NCBI GenBank assembly: GCA_002917075.1
Contig: NTMA01000120.1
Span: 1-64,000, forward strand
Source: Hawksworthiomyces lignivorus
Taxonomy: Eukaryota; Ascomycota; Sordariomycetes; Ophiostomatales; Ophiostomataceae
DNA length: 64,000 bases
Direction of reading: 5' to 3'
Below are positions 34,392 to 45,226 of the stretch, piece by piece. Position 1 is the first letter of the stretch. Each line of letters begins with the position of its first letter. The translations under genes and the position numbers were made by a program. A model generated the notes under the pieces. That model did no database searches and was not told the DNA's origin. It saw nothing but the letters and a program-made list of their open reading frames with translations.

Positions 34392-35291
34392 TTAAAGCAC
34401 GCTTATGCCACCATCGACCAGAATGTCAGCTCCAGTTATATAGCTTCCGGCCTTGCTAGCGAGCAAAATGACTGCACCCGTAAGCTCCTCTGGCTGCCCC
34501 ATGCGCCCAAAAGGTGTTCTATCTGCCCAGATTTTCCTGTGCTCTGCAAGGCTATCTCCCTCGTTAAGAATCGTGTCCATGTAACCCGGGCTAATCGAAT
34601 TGACCCGGATGCCGTGGACAGCCCATTCCGCCGCCAGAGAGCTCTTCATTGAAATAACAGCTGCCTTTGCTGCATTATAATGAACTTGAGGCTGCGGGAA
34701 GTTGACGATATGGCCTGAAATACTAGCCATAAGTATGATGCTGCCACCAGAACCCCTCTGGACCATGGATTTTGCCACGGCTTGGGCAACCAAAAAAGCA
34801 CCAGTGGTGTTGACATCAAGCATCTTCCTCCATGAGTCTGGAGGAATGTCCAAGGCATGGATAGCAAAGGCAATTCCAGCAAAGCAGAGGCATAGATCGA
34901 TGGGACCAAGGTCTTGTTCCGCCTTGGCAACGGCTTGTATGACTAGATTAGCGTCAGTCACATCGACTTTAGTAAACGTGATAGTGGTTTCGGGAAACTC
35001 GGCTTGGAGACTATCGACGATTACGTTGCCGGCCTCGAGATGGAGATCGAAGATGGCTAGCCCTTGCAGCCCATGTTCCAGAAGAGCTCGGCAGACGACG
35101 GAACCAATATCTCCTGCACCTCCGGTGATGATGGCATTGCCTTTGACAGCAAACCTAGCAGCAGCCCTCTCTATAGGGACGACATTACTTAAAGAGCGCT
35201 GTGGTGGTGCTGTCTTCGACGAGTCTGAGCCATCGCCCAGTATCATAGAGGGAGGGGCGCGAAACCGAAGTTGAGATCGTTCGACTGACAT
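34392..35291 (-). CDS. Classical short-chain dehydrogenase/reductase
   Basis: One exon of 299 codons. The Rossmann motif is TGGAGDIG near residue 57, the acidic residue of the following strand (FDLHLEAG) favours NAD(H) or a mixed preference, and the catalytic Ser (SISG) and YNAAK are present. PGYMDT and a DGG near the C-terminus complete the pattern. The product is similar in layout to fungal polyol dehydrogenases and L-xylulose or sorbose reductases, with an extra 45-residue N-terminal extension that is polar and could be a disordered tail. The usual NAG motif reads CFAG. No partner gene suggests a substrate. Confidence 0.88.
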   Translation of the reverse strand: MSVERSQLRFRAPPSMILGDGSDSSKTAPPQRSLSNVVPIERAAARFAVKGNAIITGGAGDIGSVVCRALLEHGLQGLAIFDLHLEAGNVIVDSLQAEFPETTITFTKVDVTDANLVIQAVAKAEQDLGPIDLCLCFAGIAFAIHALDIPPDSWRKMLDVNTTGAFLVAQAVAKSMVQRGSGGSIILMASISGHIVNFPQPQVHYNAAKAAVISMKSSLAAEWAVHGIRVNSISPGYMDTILNEGDSLAEHRKIWADRTPFGRMGQPEELTGAVILLASKAGSYITGADILVDGGISVL

Positions 35292-37371
35292 TGCGGTTGT
35301 TTGCCTTTTATCACCTAAAGAGTTGTTTTGGTCTTTTTCATCTTAGTGACGCAAAGTGTAGTTTGAAAGACCTATCCATGCATTGAGCATAACCCAAAGT
35401 TGAGAAAAATGTCCCAGCTCTTGAATCGCAAGGTACTGTCACATGTGTCCAAGGGGATTGATCCTTTTTGTACTGTTATAGTGGCCTAGTGGCGGTACTT
35501 GACACCAGTATGGTTGCCAAACGACATGCCCAACATGAGCACCGAATTACTGATGAAGCCGTAACCGGCCTGCTTCTGCGGACCGCTGCAGCAGAACTAT
35601 ACAGTATGTACAGAATGCCGGAAAAGTCTGATGTTACGTCACGCAGTACATTATGCTTACATAGTTGGTGTCCTGTACAGTGCATGCATTAGTGTGGTGG
35701 AGACTATTGTTCATTATGGGGGAAAGAGTCATGAATGACCACCATTTGGTCATTCAGGAGCAAGAACTTCTCTAATTGTATTGGCTACGATGTGAAACTG
35801 GCATACCTCCGCCATGAATGAAAACAATTGAAAAGTGCACGGTGATTTAAAAGATGTAGTTTTAGACTAGCTAGTTTTGCGAGTGTTATTAAAAGATATT
35901 TTGTTAAGTTATAATTTTTTGTTTTTTTGGCGTTGCTGTGGTCCGCACACGGCGTCTACACGAAAGGAATTGTATGCATGCCCTTTAGATGTGAGTCGAA
36001 ACAGTTTATTTCCATTTTAGGTATGAATACTCGATCAAGCTCATTGGTACAGAATATTGCCTTAAGCTGTCTACAGCCATTCAAAAAATTTAATAGAATA
36101 GTATTTTATATTACTAACGGTCGTCCGCTGCTAATTAGAACCGAAAATTCTATGTAGAGTCAGCATATGGCAGTTTTGTGTCTCAAAAGATGACGAATTC
36201 TGGTCTTGACTATTTGCCTAGAAAGCACTGCTGTGTGAAAGAAACTCCAAACGATAGCAACAAATTTTGATCCTTAGATTACTATAAAGGATTCCAAATA
36301 TATACCACATGAGAAAACCTGCTTTATTTCACGGATGTATCTTCTTTCGATAAATATATAACTTTAGAGATAAAATGCTTTCAGAGATTTATGAAAGGGG
36401 ATCGTATCCACACGGAGCGGTGCGCGCTAGAGCTTACACGGCCCTATGACCGTTAAGTTTCCGTCCCGCAGCTCGTTGGTCAAACACAGTTCGTCAGCAT
36501 TAATGGTGCATGACGATCATACGAAAATATTTAGCTATATTGCTCCTATTTTATGAGCGCTTGTCGTGCCTAGCGAAGCCGGAGGTACGACTTGACAAGA
36601 TAGCAAACTTGCAATAAGGAGAGCGGCTTATCATCCGCAACTGGATAGTCCTACTGGTTAACAAAAAGCATCTCCTTAGCTGGCCAAATATCTTCCCGAT
36701 GCTCGTGATTGTAAAGGAGTGATTTCGACTTCTTGCACTTTTACTGGCTCTCTTTTCCGCTTTGCTTGAATAGATTCAATCAAACTAAAGCCTCAAGCAT
36801 TGCCATTCTCCCCATAGACATTTCAGTCATTGTTATAATATTATTATGATTTCTTAGGCTGTTCTCATCCCAATATCATCCCAATATTGGCATTGATTCC
36901 CTGATATCTTGTCAGTATACAATAACGCAAGTATCTTTTAAACGAGTATCAACAGACCCATTTCATTCCCCACTATGAGGGTCTTGATGCTTTACAGACT
37001 AAAATTGACGCCAATAGCAATTCACTTCTGAAAATGTACCATTCATTATTCTGTTAAAATAAAGATATCTTTAGAACGAATATCTTCGATCCAAATTCTG
37101 CGCCATATTCGTTTCTCAAAAGCCTTTTTATGCTTCACGATGAATTTGCACATGCAAAGATACGATATGCCGGAAAATATCCTCGGCACATGTTCCGGAT
37201 ATATGGAAGCGCAATTCTGAGCGTGAATGGTGATATATGTCAGTTATGACGTAACACGTGGATCCCCGCGCAATACAATGTGCTGAAATTGATAAAAGTG
37301 TAGCTTTGCTGCTGCTCGCGATCTTCTAACTCCCGTCCCTATAGATCCCAATATTCAAACACCCGATAAAC
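35292..37371. other. AT-rich gene-free stretch with repeat relic
   Basis: Two kilobases, rich in A and T, with no gene-like frame. Around 36925-36980 and again near 37085-37115 the sequence resembles parts of the inverted repeat arms (ATCAACAGACCCATTT and AAATTCTGCGCCATATTCG), with differences that are mainly C to T and G to A. The last 100 bp are the promoter of the HAD gene. Confidence 0.55.
36925..37115 (+). repeat. Decayed third copy of the 3.7 kb repeat
   Basis: The segment AGTATC..CAACAGACCCATTT at about 36931-36965 lines up with AGCATC..CAGCAGACCCATTT at about 3806-3840, and AAATTCTGCGCCATATTCGT near 37093 lines up with AAATTTTACGCCGTACTCGT near 3903. The match is patchy and the spacing differs, so this is a tentative relic. 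Confidence 0.4.
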
Positions 37372-38178
37372 ATGACCGCAATCAAATCTTTTTCAGACCA
37401 AATTAAAGCTCTAACCTTCGATGTCTTTGGCACCGTGGTCGATTGGCGGTCTTCCGTCGAGTCTGCTCTAAAACTCACATTTCAACAAAAAACAGAGTCT
37501 CCTCATTTTCGCTCGCTACCTGCAGACGTCCAGGAACGTGCGTTGGCTTTGACCGAGAAAGACTTTGCAAAATTTGCGCAAGAATGGAGAAACTCCTACG
37601 GTAAATTTACACGAACGTTCGTTCCGGGAACGACACCCTGGAAGGACATCGATACACACCATTATGACAGCCTGGTCAAGCTTCTGAGAGAATGGAAGCT
37701 TTCCGGTCTTTTTGTAGAAGAGGAGATTAGATCACTGAGTCTCGTATGGCATCGATTGACGCCGTGGGTTGACTCTGCGGAAGGCATTCATCGGCTCGGA
37801 ACTAAATTCGTCACGTCCACATTGTCGAACGGCAACCGATCGCTGCTGCAAGATCTGAATGAATTTGGGCAGCTGGGGTTTAGGGAAATTACTTCTGCAG
37901 AAGACTTCCATGCATATAAGCCAAATCCCGCAGTCTACCTTGGTGCTGCGGAGAAGCTCGGGCTGCAACCCACAGAAGTTGCTATGGTAGCAGCCCATTT
38001 AGGGGACCTACAAGCCGCCAAGAATCTCGGGCTTCGAACCGTTTATGTAGAGCGTCCACAGGAGGAAGCCTGGGGAGAGGACGACGAGAAATATAAAGCT
38101 GCAAAGGGTTGGGTAGACATCTGGATTGGAAACAATGAAGATGGTTTCCGTGCCGTAGCTGAGAAACTAGGATTGTGA
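37372..38178 (+). CDS. HAD-family haloacid dehalogenase-like hydrolase
   Basis: One exon of 268 codons. The nucleophile motif is FDVFGTVVDW near residue 17, motif II is STLSNGN, and the motif III lysine is in AYKPNPAVY. A late aspartate-bearing motif (AAHLGDLQAA) closes the HAD site. The FDVFGT start and the S-N-G pattern fit type II (L-2-haloacid dehalogenase-like) members, which remove halide or phosphate through an aspartyl ester. Substrate is not predictable. The leader has TATA-like GATAAAAG about 80 bp upstream. Confidence 0.88.
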   Translation: MTAIKSFSDQIKALTFDVFGTVVDWRSSVESALKLTFQQKTESPHFRSLPADVQERALALTEKDFAKFAQEWRNSYGKFTRTFVPGTTPWKDIDTHHYDSLVKLLREWKLSGLFVEEEIRSLSLVWHRLTPWVDSAEGIHRLGTKFVTSTLSNGNRSLLQDLNEFGQLGFREITSAEDFHAYKPNPAVYLGAAEKLGLQPTEVAMVAAHLGDLQAAKNLGLRTVYVERPQEEAWGEDDEKYKAAKGWVDIWIGNNEDGFRAVAEKLGL

Positions 38179-38609
38179 TTTGACTCTGACGAAGCAGAAA
38201 AATCAACGCATTGCACTTTTGCTTGAACTCAGAAAGAACTAAAAAAACTTGTGAAACGACATTGTTTTCGATGCAAGAGATGAATGCCAACCATATATTG
38301 CCTGATGGCCGCTCTGCGAGCGAGGGTGCTTTGTAGGTCTACATCTAATCTCCCTCCGGAGATACATCCCCGGCGTTTTCCTGGGTCTACGCTACTTCTC
38401 GCTAAAACAAATTGAGACTCAGCGACACGACTAAATATACCCAGGACTAGCAAGATAGAGGTGCCAGCGGAAGCTACAACTACAAATATATCTGACCGAA
38501 CGATCAGTACCTTTATTTTTTTGTATTACCATCCAGGCGATCCACCATCATCATTCAGTTACACGAGCTTCATCTTAAATAGTAGTGTGAATACGGAGAC
38601 AGGTTGACC

Positions 38610-39300
38610 ATGGCTCAGGTATTATATCCCGGTGCTTGCAGTTGCTTGTTACTTCTCAATTCTAAATCTGTGGTAGGCTCAGCTAAAGGCATTTAATCTT
38701 AATGTCAACCATATTGCAATTTCGGTACCAGATGCCACAGCCGCAGCAGAGTGGTATATCCAGAACCTGGGATTCTTTCGAGTTCTCCCAGATGGTGTTA
38801 TGTCACGAGATGACTCAAGACAAGATGACACCGATCAGAACGTATTTCAAGGTACCTTCTCTCAGCAATCGCTAATACGGGAAGGAGGGGTGGGTTGTTC
38901 AAAGTCATTTGGCTGATGCGTCGTGATCTGATTGCTATGACTACATGTAGTTTACGGCGACGACTTGAACGAACTGAAAATTGCCTACCTTGTGACAGGA
39001 AATGGCATTGGATTCGAGATATTCGAGTTCAAAGACCCGGCATACAGAGGACCAGGGGCACCAACAAGATTTGGTACACAGCACTGGGTCAATGGGGGCC
39101 TCTTTCACGCTGCTTTTACCTGTCCCGACCCGGACGCGCTGTGCGAGCAACTAGTCAAGGCTGGCGGAAAACAGGTCGGTAGAACTGTGAGCATGCCTAG
39201 CGGAGAGAAGGCTTTGTACGTTATGGACCCCTGGGGCACAGTCCTAGAATTGTGCAGCACCAATTGGGAATCCTTTCTGCTCAAAGACAAACAACACTAG
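38610..39300 (+). CDS. Glyoxalase/VOC-fold protein
   Basis: Three exons (a 9-nt first exon 38610-38618, then 38677-38851 and 38951-39300) close in phase to 177 residues. The two halves of a vicinal-oxygen-chelate fold are visible: NHIAISVPD..AEWYIQNLGF at the start and FHAAFTCPDPD..GGKQVG with MDPWGTVLELC at the end. The metal-type positions His (NHIAIS), His (GLFHAAF) and Glu (VLELC) are present. The first exon encodes only Met-Ala-Gln, so the start is less sure than the rest. The function could be dioxygenase-like, isomerase-like or resistance; nothing nearby decides it. Confidence 0.8.
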
Positions 39301-40093
39301 CTAAATTTAAAGATAATATTGGTTATCACGTATAGATCAGATAGCTGCTTCTCATAACTCTTCTCACTACAAGGGCAAGACCACGATAACTTACTGTTAA
39401 ACGAATATCGCATAATCTAAGAAAATGGTTTTCTTAGGAATTTGTTGGTTATTTCACTATGCTAGAAACCATGATTCAGGTGCTGAAAATCATATCCAGA
39501 CCGCCTTGGAAATCATTTTCCTTTTGCTAAAAACGGCTAAAAATGAGCCTTGAGCGACGGACCATTTCGGAGGGAGAGAGGTAAAGGATCCAGCCATGTG
39601 AATTGGTCCACAGCATCGACAGGGTATCCGCAAGTCGTTGCATATATTAGAGTTCTGTGCAACAGCAAAATATAGATTTCTATTTTTTTCTTCTAACTGT
39701 TCAGGCAGATCCTATAATGCATATAATTCCCCAGAATGTAACAACGTTGTGACGCTAGCAAAAATACCTTGAGTTCCTATCTTGACGCGCAAAAAGAATG
39801 AAATAAAAAAAAAAAATCTAAGTGAAGTGGTGATAAAACTATCTACGGGCGAGCAGCTTGATACTGCTAGTTGTTTAGTCGATGTTCGACCATAGAGGCT
39901 ACCAGAAACCTAGATGCATGTATCGAACAACGCCATAGAGTTTAGTGCCGTCGTATCCATAAAATCCGAGGACCTTGTCCACCAGAGTCTTCTTTTCTCT
40001 CGAATCCGGTTCTCCACTAGTTGCAAGGCGTTCGCATGCCAGGTCATAAGAGGAGATAAAGCAACTCGAACCGCTCCGACAGCTTCCGTTCTC
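39301..40093. other. Intergenic between convergent genes
   Basis: No gene seen. An A-rich tract lies at about 39803-39819. One CGCAAAAAG core (39788-39796) is the same as the motif described in the 42-45 kb promoters; here it sits downstream of two genes and may be chance. Confidence 0.5.
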
Positions 40094-42124
40094 TCACGTG
40101 AACAGCGGCGGAAATTCGTTGGCGCTGATCACCGCATTGTAGATGTTTACCAGGTCGGCTGCAGGGCTGCCGCAGCCGCCGCCGATCTCGAGCGACGCGA
40201 AGTCCTGCTGCAGCCACGCGGCCTGGATCATCTTGCGGACGACGGCGATGTTGCGCGGCTGCTGCTGGCGCCGCCCGGCGACGGCCGCGGACGCCGCCCG
40301 CAGCACGAGACGCCGCTCGTCCTCGTCGCGCGCCTCTATGCCGATGACGAACAGGGGCCAGGGCCGCGGGCAGCGGCCCAGGTCCGCCAGCAGGGCGTAC
40401 GCCTCGTCCAGCAAGCGCTGCACGGCGGTGTCCTGCTTATCTCTCCCCTGGCCCGCGCGCTGCAGGTAGAGATGCGCGGCCAGGAGGTACAGGCGGGCCT
40501 CGCGGGCGATGCGGTCCGCGTTGGCGCTGGCGCTGCCCATGTCGTCGCTGCCGTCGTCGGTCACAGCTGAGGTGCGCTGCTCGACTGTGTCCAGGTGGAA
40601 TTCTACTTGGCGTAGGGCCTGTAGGTGCTCCGGTGAGTGATACCCTGGGTCAGACGGGTCGAGGACCGCGTCGATGATTTGGCAGACGATTTCAAGGAGG
40701 CCAAGCGAGCAGCACAAAGTGGGGTTTATCTGTGCAGCAGATCAGCCTCTGTTTTAGCTCTCTGCAACTACGGTTCAATGGAAGGGCGGAGCGAAAGGGA
40801 CGAGATGCAGAGAGAAACATGTGCAAAGGACTTACCACTTGGCGCAGAGACGAGTAGATCGGCTTGGACAAGATCTTGGGCGCATCGGCGATCATGGTCT
40901 GCTCTGGCGTTCGCCGCGCCCAGTGGCGGATGCTGAATTTGTAGAACACTTCGTGGTAAAAGAGCCAATCAAGAATGAGTGCAATATCACCTTCATAGTC
41001 TTGGTGCTCTTTGTGAATAGAGAGACCAATGCGCTTGGTGCCGCAGAGGAAAATGGCAGAGCTCGCAGGGCTACCGTTGTCATCTAGGGTCTCATAGAAG
41101 CTCAATAACAAGCTGGCAGCCATCGCTTGGAAACTCTGAGGGAGCGTCAAGCGGCTTTCAATGGCGGCCTGCAGAGTGTGCAGAGCGTCGATCTGGTGGG
41201 TGTAGGCGGCGTGCTTGCGGCCTAAGCTCTGGTTGGAGAGGGCAGCAAGGGCGTGCCGCGTGGCTAAAGCGGGAAGGCTGTCGTCGGTCAGGGCCATGCG
41301 CACGAATAGATTGTAGAGGTTCGCAAACCCCTCAGAGGCGGCCGACACCACACCAGTAATAGGCGTGTAGCCTCAAACAGTTCAGGTCAGTTGGAGAGCC
41401 TAGCGAGAAAGAAAAGCGTGTCTGATGGGAACCCTGATAGAGACCACAACCTACCATGAGTTGCTAGGAATGGATCCATATATGCTAGTGACATGGACAC
41501 AGCATTGAATAATCGTGGCTCAGGAACGCCATCCTTTGCCCGTGGTTTGTCTCTGTCTGTTGAAATACGATTTGGTTAAAAAAAAAAAAAAACGGCGTGC
41601 CGTATGAAGAATTTCAGTTCAGTGGTGTGCACTCACCGAAATACGTTGTCGTCTCACCATGGAACATATCGATGTCTGCATGTGAAGCATGGACAAAATC
41701 GTACTTGTCCTGGTGTGTCGGCTTTATAAAATAATGGCGAGCACCTTGAACGCGTACGGACCGCCTTGTATCAGTGTCTTTCGGCCACGACAGACGCAGT
41801 CCGTAGCCCTCACATGCCTGGTCGCGTTGACGACATTTCAGACAGCCTGGCAGTGTCTTGTCGCAAGCAATCTTGCGGTCTTTCAAATCATGTCGAAGTG
41901 TCAGTGAGAACAACAAGGCAACAGTTGTATGTACGCTGCAGTCCTTTTTTGGACAGCTCCCCACCACTCTTGGGCTCTCCAACTTGCTTGACAGCTTCCA
42001 GTTCTGTGGGCCTAGCAAGGCTAATTGCCTGCTGCATAGGCTGGGGGAGTTACTTACCACGGCAGTTCCAACACCGTTTAGAAGCCTTTGTACGATCGGC
42101 TTCGACTGCAGACTTATTGACCAT
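40094..42124 (-). CDS. Zn2Cys6 transcription factor
   Basis: Five exons (42058-42124, 41637-41879, 41455-41556, 40836-41371, 40094-40729) close in phase to 527 residues. The zinc cluster is split by the first intron and reads C-x2-C-x6-C-x6-C-x2-C-x6-C at Cys18, 21, 28, 35, 38 and 45. The rest resembles the loosely conserved helical middle region of fungal regulators, with a polar C-terminal third. GC-rich third positions in the last exon resemble those of the SDR and MFS genes that follow. Its own promoter holds a 14-nt element that recurs exactly in the SDR/MFS promoter, so it is the obvious candidate to control itself and both neighbours. Confidence 0.88.
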
Positions 42125-43198
42125 TTCTGCGATTGGTTCGTTGGGAAGGGGTAGCCTCTGTGTGCGGCGCGTGCTCTCACAGCAATGGCAACTTTTTGCG
42201 CAAATGGCGAGCAGCGTGCGCGCAGAAACCTAAAAATCACGACAGGGTTTGTGCTGCAACTATGACGCCTGCTCTTTTAGCACATTAATATGAATGAAGC
42301 AGATCTTCATATCGCGGGTGAAGTGCGTTTTCTCGAATGAAAAGAAGCTGGTCTTTGAGCTTGTAGAAGTGAGGATGGGAATGAAATCTGGCTTATTAAT
42401 TGGCAAATTGGAGATCATTTGGAGGAAGGGAAGGGGGAGCATTGCTTCGATCTTTCTCGTATCTTTTACTGCGGATGACGGGAGCTTTTAGTTCTATGAA
42501 GTTTTAGTCAGCTTGCTAATTTCTAAGTAAAAATACTCGACTTTTCTTTTCTGACTTTGTTTTTTTTTTTTCAGGACGCGCCTCCCGAGTATGGGCCAAC
42601 ACACCAGCAGCCCTATCGCACTACCTAGAGTGCTGCACTACTTACGCCTAGACCATTGCACTTCCAAATTTCAGTTCCGCAACAATCGCAGCTGCTTCTG
42701 TTTGTCATCAAGCAGATGTTTATTTTCTGATATATAAGTATAACAGAAACAGGAACAGCCGAGAACTACATGCAAAAATGAAGAAACTCAAAAAGAAAAG
42801 GGAATCTAGAATCTCGATAATATTGTGTTCCACTGTTAATACATACTCTGCGGCTCATTGTCAGTAGCGTATTTTAGCGAACGCTACGAAATGAAGCATG
42901 GTGGTGGGTGAGGGGCACCCCACCGAGAACTGAACCTAATTCAGTACGGGGGTCTCATATGTATCTCGATTTCCATGTGAAACTGACAATGTCATCTACG
43001 ATGTTTCTGATAAAAAGAACTTTCTTTTAATGTTTTTTTAATTTCTTTTTTAGGTGTTATCTATAATACTTTTCAAAATACAAATCATACATTCCAAATT
43101 CCACAGTAAGCACTCCGAGTCTCGCTAGAAAGCGATGCATACGAAAGCCTACAGCAGCGCCTTTTTAGCTGCGCCAACGTGACGGCCAAGCAGCTCCC
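42125..43198. other. Intergenic
   Basis: Regulator promoter on the left and 3' flank of the SDR on the right. Poly-T (42560-42572) and AT-rich sequence; no gene seen. Confidence 0.55.
42188..42201 (+). promoter_or_regulatory. Shared element GCAACTTTTTGCGC, regulator copy
   Basis: Lies 64 bp upstream of the regulator's ATG at 42124 (regulator on the minus strand). The 14 bases are identical to 44742-44755. Confidence 0.65.
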
Positions 43199-44041
43199 TT
43201 AGGCCCAGGTCAGGCCGCCATCGACGTTCAGCACCTGGCCGGTGACGAACGAGCTGCCGGGGCTCGCAAAGAAGAGGATGGCCTCGGCGCACTCGCGCGG
43301 GGTGCCGTTGCGCTTGATGTGCTGGTCGTGGCGGAAGCGCTGCGTGTATGGGTTGTCCTCGGGGAAGACCATGTCGGTCTCAATGGGGCCCAGCAGCGCC
43401 ACGTTGACGGTGATGCCGCGCGGCGCGAGGTACTCGGACCAGCCGCGGCTGAGGGCGTGCAGCGCCGCCTTGGAGCCGGCGTAGAAGTTGGCCGGGGCGA
43501 TGCCGAAGCGCGCCGCGACGCTGCTGATGTTGATGATGCGCGCACCAGGTGCCGTCAGGTGCTTCTCGGCAGCCTGGATCAGCAGAAAGATGCTGCGCAC
43601 GTTGACGTTGAAGGTGGCGCCAAAGTCGTCCGCGGTCGCGCTGGCCAGGTCGGGGAACACAGCCGCCATGGCCGCGTTGTTGACGATGATGTCGATGGTG
43701 CGGCCGGGGAACGCCGCCACCGTGGCGTCCACAATGTCCTTGCCAAAGGTCGTGCCAGACGCATCAGCCTGCACGGCGATGGACTTGACGCCAAGAGCCT
43801 TGAGCGCGGCGACGTTCTTGAGGGCCGCGTCTTTGCTGCTGTTGTAGTGGATGACGACCTAGCAAAACAAAAAGAGGCAATTGTCAGTCTCCAAGCTCCG
43901 CTGACTGTGCGCCGGGACTGGAAGTGTACTTACATCGACACCCTGCTCAGCGAAGAGCTTGGCCGTGGCGAAGCCGACGCCGTTGGGCTTGCCGGCGCCA
44001 GTGACAATGGCAAGCTTTCCCTGAAGAGTCTTGGCAGACAT
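43199..44041 (-). CDS. Short-chain dehydrogenase/reductase
   Basis: Exons 43934-44041 and 43199-43858 (75-nt intron, phase 0) give 255 residues. The cofactor motif is TGAGKPNGVG, the NNAA motif is present, the catalytic set is Ser in ISSV and Y-x3-K in YAGSK, and a DGG closes the protein. This is a classical SDR of the 3-oxoacyl-reductase or versicolorin-reductase type, using NADP(H) or NAD(H). The second exon has very GC-rich third positions, unlike the HAD or NLR genes. It diverges from the MFS transporter through a 1.2 kb shared promoter with four copies of a CGCAAAAAG core. An in-frame upstream ATG (44116) would add 25 residues; I prefer 44041. Confidence 0.88.
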
Positions 44042-44358
44042 TTTCGAATTGTCTTTGTTTCGAGAACGAAGTTGAGCGATAAACTGGCGGAAAGAACGAG
44101 ACTCGTGAAGACGCATTCACAAAGTATGAGGCAGTGAGAGTGATGTGCAGTTGACGATGTTGGAGATCGGTAGATGATGATGACGAAGTGTGACCTGATG
44201 AACAATTTCTTCCCCTTCCGGAGGAGGACCATTGGAGGTCTTTAAATACACAACTCGTGGCATCTTGTTTCTGGTCCTTGTATGTGCGGATGTTCTCTTT
44301 TCCAAGAAGCTTTCGCATTCCATGTGTTGATAATGTTGATTATGCAGACGGACCAACT

Positions 44359-44367
44359 CGCAAAAAG
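44359..44367 (-). promoter_or_regulatory. CGCAAAAAG core
   Basis: Core copy without the flanking GCAA/GC extension, on the SDR side of the divergent promoter. Confidence 0.45.
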
Positions 44368-44518
44368 CGGCTCTGGAAGTGAAGATGCGGCTTTGTGGCT
44401 GCTAGCGTAGCTGGGGCGACAACTCGCTTGCATGAACTGATGATGGGATTTTCCTGCTTGACTAATCCGCCAAACACGGCCCCTGGCATTTTGGCTGACG
44501 CAAAACAGAAGAGCATGG

Positions 44519-44532
44519 GAAACTTTTTGCGA
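44519..44532 (+). promoter_or_regulatory. Shared element, variant copy
   Basis: GAAACTTTTTGCGA matches the 14-nt element at 12 of 14 positions and keeps the whole core. Confidence 0.5.
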
Positions 44533-44741
44533 AGCCAAGACCTCAGGGAGCGGGAAACAGTGGAGCATCGGCAAGCGATTGGCTAGCCATGCGATGGGTC
44601 CACCAACTTAAAAATCCATCCACAGAGCGATGCTCCACCAAGATGGCGTCGCCATGCGGATGAGATAATTTCTGCTGAATAATAAATCGGCTATGGGAAA
44701 AACCAGCTGAGTGATATGGGTTAAGAGTGATCCGAAGTAGG

Positions 44742-44755
44742 GCAACTTTTTGCGC
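44742..44755 (+). promoter_or_regulatory. Shared element GCAACTTTTTGCGC, exact copy
   Basis: Identical over 14 bases to the copy in the regulator promoter at 42188-42201. Confidence 0.65.
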
Positions 44756-44819
44756 TCTTTGTGCAGCGCACAGAAGCGGAAGCTTATGCTAGGGTCCGGG
44801 ACCATCGAGAAGTTTCACA

Positions 44820-44833
44820 GCGCAAAAAGTTGT
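44820..44833 (-). promoter_or_regulatory. Shared element, inverted copy
   Basis: GCGCAAAAAGTTGT is the reverse complement of the element with one change, 64 bp from the exact copy and facing it. Confidence 0.6.
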
Positions 44834-45226
44834 AGATGCTCCATCCGCACTTTAAGCCTCCTAGCAGAGCCTTCTTACCTACCACTGTCTAATTAGTCAA
44901 TCCTTGTGATTTTTCAGGGATAAACAAGCAGCCGTCTATTGTTCTTTCTACAAAGCTAGACCATGACAAAGAAGCGAAGTACAGTAATGATTTGCGATAG
45001 CGCTGTAAAGTTGTCCAAGTGCCCTGTTTAGGCTCATCAGAGGATGCGGATCAACAACGCAATGTAGCGATACGATTCTGTTTAAAATGGAAACCTTGTC
45101 CGCCTCAAGCCCAGGCTACTGCCTGGTTCATCATACAACATGTGAACTATTTCGAAACCCATCTTCAAAGCCAATAGAAGATCTTATTGTTCTCCTGCTT
45201 CATCAAAGAGCCAAAACCTCTATTTG

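Larger units (their letters stand above)
44042..45226. promoter_or_regulatory. Divergent promoter region of SDR and MFS genes
   Basis: Holds four CGCAAAAAG/CTTTTTGCG cores (44359-44367, 44523-44531, 44746-44754, 44821-44829). By chance one would expect about 0.01 copy of a given 9-mer on both strands in this length. The two at 44746 and 44821 face each other as an inverted pair. Confidence 0.6.

Noticed and set aside
39788..39796. CGCAAAAAG core downstream of the VOC gene
   Set aside because: It lies between two convergent genes, so a promoter role is unlikely.
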